Part shown: positions 21,861-34,045 of the stretch, piece after piece | Numbering within the stretch: the first letter of the stretch is position 1 | Layout of the letters: every line of letters begins with the position of its first letter | Assembly: GCA_964030785.1 (NCBI GenBank) | Contig: OZ034975.1 | Location: forward strand, 33,199,769 to 33,263,768 | Reading direction: 5' to 3' | Source of the DNA: Siderastrea siderea | Taxonomy: Eukaryota; Cnidaria; Anthozoa; Scleractinia; Rhizangiidae | Length of the DNA stretch: 64,000 bases | Translations under genes and position numbers: made by a program | Notes under the pieces: generated by a model | Database searches by the model: none | What the model saw: the letters and a program-made list of their open reading frames with translations, nothing else | What the model was told of the DNA's origin: nothing

Positions 21861-24800
21861 AACCTGAAACGTAAACGCGTTATTTCACCCTGTGTGAATG
21901 TCGGTATAAATTTGCCCACAACTGAGGATGCTTACAAAGGGATGACGAAATATTTACTGTTGTGCCTAGACCGTGAATACAAACAGTGAACATAGCAGTA
22001 GAATCAAAATATAACGCTTAATAAACACGAGCTCGAGCAGATCGTCAGAGTCTGGGGCACGTTAAGGCATATCTCATGACGTGATGTTTAAATACGGTTT
22101 GCCAACCCAGGAATCCCCATGCAAAGTAAACAAGTTGACTCGGAACGGCTACTTACCAGACTTACAAAATTACCTCAAACCCAACCAACACCACGCACAA
22201 ACCACACGCATCGCTTGATAATATTCAGTTATTTTCTAACTTAAAGACTCGTAACTGCTACCTTATTAATTGATATCCTTATTAATGACCGATTCCTTCG
22301 TCTTTATGCAATTAAAATCAACTTTTCGCGACAATAAAACACTCATCTCTCTCCCTTCTCAAGAACTATGATGTATCGATGGTGCAATCCACTAATTGCA
22401 TCATCATATACTACTGCCAATCCCTTCTCTCCCTAAGCCACCGTTCCTTACCGGGCTAATAAGCTGCAAACACAGCTGTCGTTTCTCTCCTCTGCGAAAT
22501 ACAGGTTACCCAATGAGAAAACTTACAATCCACTTCGGAAACCGTCCCCCCATAAAACGCCAAGGGAAACTGCCTCTCATGCAGCAGAATATTACACAGC
22601 TGCTATACAAAACGCATTTTTCAAAGCAATTCACATTCACAGAAGCGTGATATGCTCCTCACATTCACAAATCCTTCCACTCCCACTTTTTTGCATCCCT
22701 CAAATTGTCAATCCCCTTAACAAAACTCCTGCGCTAGTTTTTTTTTGCCATAACCACTAACTAGATCAGACAACACAGCCAATTTCGCATTCAATCCTAT
22801 TAGCTGATTTACCAGTTGCGCATGCGTTATACAAGACAAATACAGAAACCCCAAACTTAACAACCCTTCGTTATTCATATCTTAAATACTGTAAATTAAA
22901 ACACAAGAACACTCTAAGGTAACATTCAGCAGACTAATTTGCGCATACGTCTTATATAAGACAGTACCGCTCTTGAGTGCTAGTACCACAAGCTTTTCAG
23001 CACTTTGTTCGTATGTTAAGCCAACTGACACAGAAGAAAAAAGCAAAAAAAAAAACGTGTCCATATTTATAAGCCGGCGATCGCCGACGGCCGGTTAATA
23101 AATTTGGAGGACCAGCGACGCAAAATTGTCCTTCTCGCGAAGTTACACATGACGTCATTTTCTTTTTCAACAATCCCATTTACAATAAACCAGAGCCTAC
23201 AAGCACGCGAGAATCTTCTCAGTTATTGTAAAAACATGATTAGTTTTCCTTTATGTGCCCAAAGATTAACACGTATTCTCTTCGTTTACAATTGATAGAA
23301 TAATGGACGAGCCGTCTATTGTTCTGCATAATGTTCTTTCTTTAGGAAAGGTTTTCTGGTCGTGATTTCTATGGAGAAGAGGACATAAAGGGGCCTAAGT
23401 TTTAACCTTGGTTGTTTTCCAGGGGGGGGGGAGATTCATTAGGTTCATGAAGGAGTCGAGTACTGTTTCGAAAAATTTTCAAATGCGTAACGTAGTTAAA
23501 ACAGTCAATGTAAATTTTTTTTGAAGTGACTCTTGAAGATGTATGTTGAAATGTGTGACGTCTTACTGTGTAGAAAGTCGTTGTGAAGTTGCGGCTAGAA
23601 TAAGGTTAAAGACCCACCAGTTCAAGTTTATAACTTTTATCGAAACCAAAAATATTGTAAGCCTCTCAAATCTCGGCAACAAGATGGTATTTTGTCTTTT
23701 TTTACTCTGATCCATGCATTCAAAATCTCGCCCATTTAAAGAGGAACCAAAACCTTCATTTTGTTGAATCAAAACACTTAGTGTAAAAACAAACTTAAAC
23801 GGTCTAAAACGTTAACACTCCAAAGGAAGCCTTTAACAGTAGTATGGGCTTGGATAAGTTAGTTCGTAACCTCATAAAGTGAAAACATAAATCCACAGGT
23901 AACAAAATTTTATGACATAGGCGCAGTTTATTGTTCCAAAATATTTAAAATGTAAGAACCCGCTTATCTCGAACAAGTCCCATATATAGAGCTTGAGATA
24001 GCGGGGATTTACTATATATTAGTCTAGATATTGCCGTTCTTTTCAGTCTAAATTTGGCCTTTTATTTTATTCTCAATGAGAGAAGTAAACGCGAACTACT
24101 TCAGAAAAGTTCACCCCACTTTGCTAAATTTACAATTTCTCGCAGAATGTAAACAATGCCCGCTTTTCACATTTTTTAAAGTCTGTAAACGTTATGTGAA
24201 GCAATTAATCTTATCGCAGGATTCATGGTTTAGTGAAGACGATCGGAGCCCAAATACTCTGTAATTTAAACACTTCACGAATCAGAACACGTAAGATGTG
24301 ATAAATCCGGAGACATTTAAGAGTCTGCTTCATTAATATTTTTCCTATAGTGTAAACTCAGCTTTAATGTCTTCACGGTAACCAGCTGCAGTCGACCTTC
24401 AGTTGATATCGAGAGGAAGTGGTCCAAGCAAATTGCTAACTTTCCTTTCTGTCCCAGCCGCGGAGTGAAGTTCAGTCTTTCTACTTTTTGTAAAGGTAAA
24501 AACTAATTTTGAAGCGCTGGATTCCTGAAAGGAATCGGATGTTTTTTTAGTTCGTCCTGTTCGGAAACGAAGATATGATGCAAACTACGTTTCGAACTGA
24601 AGTGTTCATTTCAATGGACAGTTGAAAATTCAATGTGATTAGAAGTTCGTGAGTTTGATTTTTGGGCGCAATCAACAAAGTCAAATCGCCCAATTCACAG
24701 TCTCCATCTTAGAGTCCGTGTTTCATTCTCATTCCGTAGTCTGTAGGATGCTGTAGGCAGTCCGCAGTCCGTAGTCCACAATTCAGAGTCCACTGTCTCA

Positions 24801-24905
24801 AGTCGACTATGCAATTGCGTGACTCAATTTATCACGTGTTTCAAAATGCAAATTCTCGAATCACAACCGTGCGACCTCTGGGTTAGGCAAACAACCGATG
24901 TGCCT
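21861..24905. other. no supported gene
   Basis: AT-rich sequence with only short frames lacking domains. A small inverted repeat (CGCTTATCTCGAA...TTGAGATAGCGGG) lies at about 23951-24005, a G run at about 23421-23430, and AGTCCGTAGTCC-type micro-repeats at 24700-24800. The last 400 bases may contain promoter or 5' UTR of the receptor gene. Confidence 0.4.
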
Positions 24906-24906
24906 T

Positions 24907-24920
24907 TTGTATATATTCGT
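24907..24920 (+). promoter_or_regulatory. possible TATA box of the Ig/FN3 receptor gene
   Basis: TTTGTATATATTCG lies about 80 bases before the signal-peptide ATG. A start site some 30 bases downstream would give a short 5' UTR. Inferred from position and sequence only; a non-coding first exon further upstream is equally possible. Confidence 0.3.
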
Positions 24921-24992
24921 GAATCGCCTGTCTTGCATTAACTAATACGTCTAATAAGATCTAGCGACAAAGGCTGTCCAATCATCGATAAA

Positions 24993-25071
24993 ATGCCCCT
25001 GGTAAATTCAGCCCCTTCACCTACAGATTGCTGTATTTTCGTTGCTCTGTCTACATTACTTCCGCTTGCAG
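24993..25071 (+). CDS. receptor exon 1: signal peptide
   Basis: ATG at 24993 opens 26 codons plus one base. After MPLVNSAPSPTDCC comes a hydrophobic core (IFVALSTLLPLA), followed by small residues (A, S) contributed by the next exon, which form a good signal-peptidase site. The donor is GCAG|GTATGT, phase 1, matching the acceptor of the V-type Ig exon at 29051. No upstream in-frame ATG is nearby, so this start is preferred. Confidence 0.7.
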
Positions 25072-28000
25072 GTATGTAATACATACTTTCCTTTAGTCTA
25101 ATCCGAAGCTTGTTCCTCTGATATCAAGAGGGAGGCTTTTAAATAAAGCTGAAATAGTTGAAAATAACTTTTTCCAATGTGTATTTCATTTTGGTATCGT
25201 CAGTGTATGTACAAACTAGTATGTAAGCGACAATGTACCAGAAAACGGCGTCGATGAAGTTACATATTCATGCTACGAATACGGGTATGAGTTTTTAAAA
25301 TGTTGAAAAATAGTCCGATCCTTTACCCAATGTTGCTGGATCACGCAGTACTTGCTCTCGGCTGGAACGGCCTTTGAATGACAGAAACTCGAATAACGAC
25401 CCAATCACCTCAAGAAACTTAACGAACACTTATCTCAAAAGAATTAAGGTCGCCGTGATAATGTGAATTGAAATCATATCAGCAGGAGGAGTGACGTGAC
25501 TCACCCAAAGCCTTTTGTCAAAGAAACAGAAAAGAGAGACGTTGACATCAGACCACATCTAATTAAGGGTTTCGCAGAATTCGGCCCATATTTTTCTAGG
25601 TGGACTTTTCTTTTTAATAAGGCGTTGAGAAATAAATGATGCAGGTAGTCACGGACTCACGGTTCGCTGTGCAACGCACAATAGCCACAGCGATTTTTAC
25701 TGTAAATTTAATTCAGCAAAAATAATTCTCTCAGCTACTTGCTAAAACTGAGACCCGGGATAAGCGTTTCGTCTGTCATTTAATCAAAAGAAATTTTGTT
25801 TTGTTGATCATTTTCTGTTTCTAAAATTCAATGTAGTCACTGTATTTCTGTTATGGTTTACTTTAATAATGCAGCCGGGTAGGGTCTTTATAGATCGTTT
25901 AAATGCCCGGCAGTCAGAAACTCTCGAAGAAATTCGACGGCAAGGTATTCGAGATTTGTTTAGAATTGTCAAGAGATTAAAAAACACATATGATAGTCAC
26001 AGTATCAATCAATTCCCTTTCATACAGTTTATTTCTAGCAGCAAGTAAACAGCTATCAATAACCTTACTGTTTCGTTACCGTTGTGGATAGCCTGCAGTG
26101 CAGCCGCGGGACATGTCACTCAAAACCTGGGTATAGTCCTATACCAGCGGTGTAGACTGTCTGTGGCGCGGGGGAGAAATAGCAATATTTAACAATTATC
26201 CTGCGAAATCGCGCGGAATATCATCTGATATTTACCCGACGAGGCCGTAGGCCGAGTTGGCTAAATCAGGGGATATTCCGCAAGATTGAGCAGGATAATT
26301 GTTTTATTATTCAACAAATTCCCATCGCCTACCATTTTCAGAAAGAGAAAAACTACGGATTTATGATGAAAACGCTAAAAGCTAGCAACACATATTAAGC
26401 TTAATAAAAATCAAAACAGAACTTTAAGAAATCGAAGTTTACTACCGTTCACTTAAAAAAGACTTATTTACAAACTCATGTTTGGAAATGACACGTCAAA
26501 GGAAAAAAAAAATATTGCTACCTTACCGAGAATAAGACCTCTTTCTGTGAATTAAAATCTTTTCAACTTTAGTCTTTACAACTTTCCGCGAGCAAGTGTG
26601 CTGCTTCGTTCGCAATAGCATTTTCTTGGTTGAGTTCTCACTATGAAAATTCCAAGTCAACCTCTGGATATCTTTGTGAGCTGAAGCAAATACTTGTTGA
26701 CTTTTTGAGAGCATTTAATCGTGGAAAGTTTCTTCCAGAGAGTTAAAATTTACGGAGAACACTGCCAGAACTGCATCGCTTTTCAAAATGGCCGCCAAAC
26801 AAGCAATGAAAGAAAATCTGCAGTGCACTTCCAAATATGGTCATTTACGTATATCGCAGGATATCTGTCATGTAGGATGACAGATATTGAGGGCTTCCCT
26901 ACCATATATGGGCATAGTGACAATTTGGTGAATAATAAAAAGCAATATCGGATAAATAGCAATATAAAGTAACATAATATAAACACAAGCAGCGGCGCTT
27001 CCATTTGTTTGGGTTTCTACATAGGCCGCCAAAAGCACCACATTAAAAATGCTCTACCCAGATGAAAAAGTGGTGCAAACTGGGTTTTACATCCGAGTGT
27101 TTATACAAGCCAGCAAAAGGGGAACATGGATTTCATTTGTATTGTTCTTCGTGCCGCTCTGAGGGATATCTACTGACGCCAGCACCTCGTAATCAAGCAA
27201 ATGGCAAATGATCTTTCAATTCGTGCTATGTTTTGTAAAGCTTTGAACAATTCTCCTTGAGGAAAACTTTTTCTCTTAAAAGCGTATCGAATATCACTTT
27301 CCACTTAGTGATATTTCCAGGTTAAATTTCCCCTTTTCAAATCGAGTTATGGTGCCTGTGGGACAAAAAGTCCAAATCACCTCGAATTACACAAAATGTC
27401 TTTGAAAGAAAAGTAAAGGGAAAAAAAATGGTTGTAAATTGTTGGCATAACGGCCCAAAGGAGGAAAGTATACGTTGTCAATTTGAGCTGAGAAAAATAC
27501 AACATTGGCTGTTTTACACACATAGTTTCAACGCTAAATAATGAGGTTCATTTAAGAGACTTTTTAAATTATTGATGCACCACAATCACTAACATTACAA
27601 TACAATACTTAAATACATTGCTACAATCAATACAATACTTTGATTGAACGTTACTTACAGTACTGTATCCTACCGGATAGCATTAACATTAGTTAAAATT
27701 ATAATCGGGTACTGAGACGATTTCAATACAGACATATCACTTACATAACAATGATCTATTTACAATGTTTACATTACTTACATTACAATGGTGTTTAAGT
27801 TTATTTGTTTTACCTTAATTACAAGTTTTACAAAGGGAAAAAAAGAGAGAAAGTACAAACATCAATAAAATGAGAAAAAAAAAACGAAAGAGAGAAAGGC
27901 AGAAGTATTTGCATGGCTTTGCTTTACATTTAAATTAGGAAATAGCGTATGTTGTGTCATAACGTGAGAGGAAAGGGGAGAAGTTTTCAATCTTGGGAGA

Positions 28001-31000
28001 AATGTTGCGCATTTTACATGTCCAGATAAAGAATCTGGTAATCAGAAAATAGATATTTATGCTCTTGTTTTTGTTTGGCTTTAACCCTAATATCCGACAT
28101 GGCGTTAGATTAATAATATTTGGGAGTTCTCCTCTGTTTAATTCCCCATTGCTTGAAACCTTGCCAAAAAAGGTCGGATACGCCACAAGTCCAGAAAAGG
28201 TGAATGAGAGTCTCTCTATCATTTTGGCAAAAAGTGCACTGCTCGTTATCCTTCAGTTTTATTTTGGTCGCCAAAGTGTTGGTCGCTAATCTTCTGTGTA
28301 AAAGCGTAAATTGGAAGACGATTAGTTTTGTAATTTTTGTGCAAAGAAAAGGTGCCCGGTAAACTGTCTTCCAATCAATATTTACTTGGTTTTCCAGCAT
28401 GCACACTGCAGCCCATTTTCTTTGGGCATTAATGGGACTCTTTTGTTTTTGTTCATGAGGATCTTGTACGCCAGTCTATTTGGCTTTTTTGCCTTTAAAA
28501 AGGTATGAATAATAGTTTCGTATATGGTGTTAACGTTGTGGAGGTTGGTCTCGTTGCTTTTCCAAAGGGCTGTAACCGCTGATATCACGCCTTGGAAAGT
28601 GAGAAAGTTTGTTTGATATTGTAACGGTCTGTTAAGTCAGAAAAAGATAGAAAATTGTTCTCGTTTTTTATCAGATGACTCACGGTTCTAACTCCCTGAA
28701 AAGACCATGATCTGTAGTGTATGGGTCTGTTTCCGACACGTATAAGGGAGTTTTGCCATAGATTTTGTGCCTTCAGCTGTTCGATGGAGGAAATATTAGC
28801 CTCATATTTAATGTCCTTCCAGATTTGGAGTATTTCTGAAGTAAAGGTAACTGTAATGTTTGTAATGTGCATTTGATTATTCTTATAGAAAATGCGCAAT
28901 ATAAATATTAAATATTATTATTGTTATTATTATTGTATTTTGGTATATTTTGTACAAATTTTCTTTACTGAGGTTGCCTCGAAAAGTTTCTTCATCGCCA
29001 AAATTTCGTAATTCCATTAATTAATTGTCTTCCGAATCATGTTCCTCTAGCAAGTCAGGTACAGTTCGTATCAATATACCGAGGAAAGACTGTCACAGGA
29101 TTGGTTGGGTCTTCTGTAAACTTCACGTGGAGCTTCTCTGGTAATGCTAAAACTGTAACCTGGGGACTGAAGGACCTCAGTTCACCATCAATTCCCAATG
29201 ATAAAAGACTGGTATCTCTGGGTGATCAAAACCCAGTAACAGTCCCACAGTCATACACTGGACGTGTGAGTGGAAGTCGTAGCGGTGACTCTTCCTCTGG
29301 ACAGGCCATCTTCACTCTAAGTAACATCAGAAAAAGTGATGAAACAGTTTATGGCTGCCAAATAACACCACGAGGTCCTTTCCCCATCGCCAGTGACTTT
29401 GTGGTGTTATCCGTTCAAGGTGGGTTATTAATGACATTATAATGTATTAAAAGGTATAAAAATTCAGTATAAAGGTTATTTTTCAAAATGATGTATCGCA
29501 CCTCTTACTACTGATTCAAAGGAAACTAGATGCTTTTAAAACATAGCTAGCAAATGTGCGGAAACAAATTTACCACAGTGACAACACGTTAACTGCATGC
29601 TAGCTGGTGGCTTGAGCAGACAAATTAACTCAACCTGTGGAGTTTTCACAACGAAAATCAATCTTTCTTAACAAGCACTGCTTAAAGTGAGCTTACGCAT
29701 AAGACTGAAAACCAGGAGTGGCGACATTTTTTTTCCAGCTATACTACACCGGCTTACCTGCAGTCGATGTAGCTCTGAGTTCAAGCAGCTCTAAATGTTC
29801 AAATAAAAATGGAATTGCCATGTAAATTGAGTCGAAACGCTTTTCCAGTTTGTTTGTTTAAGTGTTGTTTTTCCCGATATTCTGTCCGCGACCTTTGAAC
29901 TGAGAACCACTGTGTTTTTTGGTTTGTGTTCCCAAGTAGTAACCTGCAAAGGATGTTCAATACTAAAACGTGAAATGAGGAATGGGGAATTGAAAAATGA
30001 AAACGAGAAATGTAAAAATGGGAAGTGAGGAAATAGGATAACTTTAATAATGCGAAGATAACGAGGTCAGTGGTAATTATGAAAAACCCTTTTTTAAATC
30101 TAGGGAGAGAAAATATTATTTAGCGGTCCGGAATCCTAAATCCTTGAATTTGATTGGCTAATTACGCGCGCGACACCGGCCCAGCTTTTTCCTATCCGGA
30201 CAAAACCTTGCTGGTTTGCTTTTCTTCGAGTTGTAGTTTTTCTTGAAACGTTGACCCGCCATTTGAATACGCTTAACACGGCTTAACTGCATGTTAGTCT
30301 TTTTATCTCCGTTTCTCAGTTGAAATTTCGTTCAAGTAGTTTCCTTGGAGTTTCTTTCCCTAATCTTGCCCAATTCAGCTTTTTAAGACAATATGATTCT
30401 TACCTAAAATAGTCAAATAGAAACCTCCCAACGCGGTCTCTGACAAGAACGTTCCCAGGAAGATGTGTTCGGACCATCTCAAAAACCATGGTGACAAACA
30501 GAATACACTCTTAGTTCTACTACATTTGGCGTCGGGACTGCTGCCAAATGCTGCAAACAAGAGATGTGCCGACTGAGTTCGTAGCACCCTTCCAAGGCAA
30601 CGTTCAAATTCCCCCTCCCCGGGCACGGTGCACAGTCAAATGCCCGGGGTATGCCTGGGGGATGTTGAAGCTTAAATTTGACCGGTACATAACACCATAA
30701 CTGATTATCGAATGCATACAGGCAATGAAAATAATTTTGTTAAATTTAAAATTAAATGGTTACGTGAGACAAATCATAAAGCTGTAACGCCGAGGATATC
30801 AACTTTTAACTGAGTATGTAGTCGGTCGATATACTAGTGCTTGTTTTTTGACGCCCTTCGCTAGGCCTGCGATTAATTTTGGACCTTTATCGCTAGGCAA
30901 CAGCACATTACGTCATCAGAAATGGGTGAAGGACAAAGTTTGAAAATTAAACTGGCCGCCGATTTATAATTATAACATGCATGCAGGAACAGCTTCTCGG

Positions 31001-33977
31001 CTTGGCGTGGTTTTCAGGAGCGAAGAATTTCCAGTTAAATAAGAAACGAAGCTTTATCTCATGAGGGATAAAACGTCGCGTGACAAGGCAGGAATTTAGT
31101 TGAGTTGAACGGGGCACTTGAGTGAAGGAACACTCAAAGCTGGGATAAATTGGATTTTCTATTGGAATTTCGCACCTTTTTCACGTAGTCTCTGAATGAA
31201 GTTCTAGATCAAATAATAACCGAGTGGTCGATAACCTAGTCCTACGATTTTGGATAAAATAATAAGCAAGTTTTCACTGGCTTACTGTCAATTTATATCG
31301 GTATGAATTGGCCTAAAATAATTTATATTAAAGCACATTTAAAATTAACATTAAAGAAGGTGCACATTTAACTTGAAATAAAAAAAGGTGGTGTCAATGA
31401 AATTTCAGTTTAGTTTCAGGCAATAAGATGGCCAATCAGAGGTCAATCTTCACATTCACAGCTCAAATTAATATGGACATGCAGAGTTAGAGTCACGTGA
31501 TCGAGCTTTGCGAAAGCGTTTACTGAATCTTTCAACTTGTAAAGTATTCGCGGAAGTTGGCTCTGATGGCATGTCGTATTTAAAGTGAGGTAACCCTTTC
31601 CGTGTGTATAGCAAATGGTAAACAATTAACCCTCGAACGTACAAGGGAGGGGGGGGTGGTGCCACCCCCCCATAAGGTTTTCCTGGAATTTTTCCGAGAC
31701 GAATTATCATCTAGACCTGCCGTTTTCAGTAGTTGTGCGTATGTCCCTAGGACACATTTTGACACAAGATTGGTGAGAATCAGTTGCTACGGTTACGAGA
31801 TATGTGACGTCATAAGTAGCAGGTGGTCAAGCCATTTTTGAAGAAAATTTCGTGTTTTTTACCCTTTTTAGCGGAACATGCAAAAAAAGTCAACAATATG
31901 CAGCAAAATGTTAAATTATGTCATATTCTACATGTCCAGCTTAAAAAATTTCTAATTCTTAACGTTTTTTGACAATTTCTAATTTTTGGTAAAATCCAAG
32001 ATGACGCCCAATATGGCGGCCATTTTGAATGACGTCACAGTCCCCCAGCAGCGCGGCAACCCATAATATGTTCCTCATCTTGTAGAGCACATCACAGGCT
32101 TTCTACTTAAGGTGAAATCTTTCAAAATATTGTAACATAACGAAAACCCAAGGGGGGGGGGGTTCATCAACCCCCCCTTGTACCACGGTGGGGGTGTGAC
32201 TTTGCTTGTATGTCCGAGGGTTAAGCACAAACCGTGTGCGCTGACTCGTTAGCGCCATTTTCGGGGGCGGGCGCGAGCGTTAAAATTTGAAAAGCCTTGA
32301 ATCTTTTTTCGGCAGTAGTCTTATACACTGAAAAATACCAGGTTAATGTCTTAGACGGGATTTAAAACAAGTAAGAAGCAGGACTAAAAACATTTCAGTT
32401 TACCGAAACTCTCTGAAAGCTTTTTCTGACTTGAAGAAAAACAATGAATTGTCAGCACTGTGAAGCTAAAAGCATTTAAGCTTATAATTTCGGGCAATAT
32501 AATTTCACCTTGGGAGCCTGTTTTGCAACAAGTCAAAACATGCTAAAAAAAAGAGCTAAAACGAGTCAAATTAACTTGCACAGACCGTGGAAACTAGCAA
32601 TAAAAGAGCAATGAAGGAGTTTCTACCAATTGCCTCATTAGCTTTTCATTATTAACCGTTCTCTTAGTTAAAAAACTCACAGCTGAATTGAGCCTCACAG
32701 CAACTCGCAAAATTGTTTATCTTTGACCGGCTTACATAAGTTTTATTGAAATAAAGCTTGAAACCCATCTCTTTAGCTATCACAAAAACAAAACAGTATT
32801 GTTAAGCTTAAGTACCTTGATTTCTCAGCGAAATTCTTGTTCTTGCAGTGGAGATCCATGGAAATAACTTTTTCAAAAGTCGGCCTTCGCTCGGGCGTTT
32901 GTAATTACCTGACTAAAACTCATTATTTCCGAGGCAACTCCTAAACGTTCAGCGTCCAGCATATACTTTGATCGAAAAACACGACTTGAGCACAATTGAG
33001 AACCAAAGGCAATGAAATCAGGTTTTGTATAAGTTTCTTCCAGTGTACTCTTTGTGATTTAAAAGTTCCTTCATTCTGACTTGTTGACTGAATGCCGCCA
33101 CATCTTCCACGTCGACAAAACACAACTTCAATGTTGGCAGTACAATTTTATCGCGACGAGATTTCTTTTTTTTTTGCTGTCTTCTCAGTGACGAAGAAGA
33201 CTTTTAACTATCTTAATCTTGCTGTGTGAATATGTTGCGGGCGAAAAAACAAAAGAATAAAAATAGAGCCGTGAAGTTTTCATTCAGCGACTGCAGTTCA
33301 TGCTGAGACGAGCAACGATTTTCAAAAGCCAATGAAATTCGCGAGTTTTATTCCTTTGACACACGTCTGTCAAATCAGGGAACCTGTTCAAATGTTGACC
33401 TGAAATGTTTTCCTTTTCCTCTGACTAAAGGCATATAATAAATATGTTATTAGCCTCGAATTCTCGGTCTGTACTGTAAGTTACAGATCCCCGTTTTTTT
33501 CCGCTAAATTTACTGTCAAGCACGAAGCGGTCCTCAGCGGTCTGCATGCTGTTAATTCGCTTTATAGTCTGCATTCCAGGCGAGTTTTCTGTGGCTTTAA
33601 TTTTGACTACCAGCTTTTGCAATTATTTTTCCCTTGTAGACGGACTTATCCCAAGTTGTAATCCTCAAACAACAGATTTTTTTGGCCAAGTTATTTACCT
33701 TTGCAAAAGGCGAAAGCTATCACCGCTACGACAAAAATATGAGCTTATCCGACACAATTTATGTTTTACATACGAGGGCTTGAGAAGTCTCAGATCTACT
33801 CTGACACAAGGAGTATGACCTTGAACAAGCTCTCCAATTTCTTCTATATGCGCCGTCGAGTTTATAACAATCCTTCAGGTCCTTTTCATTTCATGTAGAG
33901 CTATTACAAGGAACGTTTTCATTCCCGTTTTCATTCCCTGTCAAGTTACCGTCATGAACGTCATAGAGCGTGTTGAG

Positions 33978-34045
<68 letters not shown>

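Larger units (their letters stand above)
25072..29050. other. intron 1 of the receptor gene
   Basis: A 3.98-kb intron with GT/AG ends. It contains a MITE (26185-26307), a LINE relic on the opposite strand (27935-28899) and an (ATT)n tract near 28912-28935. Otherwise nothing coding is seen; the two short ORFs around 26.5-27.0 kb show no domain. Confidence 0.6.

Noticed and set aside
33546..33818. Possible extra Ig exon after TTTCCCTTGTAG
   Set aside because: The reading has no Ig landmarks (no paired cysteines or core Trp) and no donor at a suitable place.
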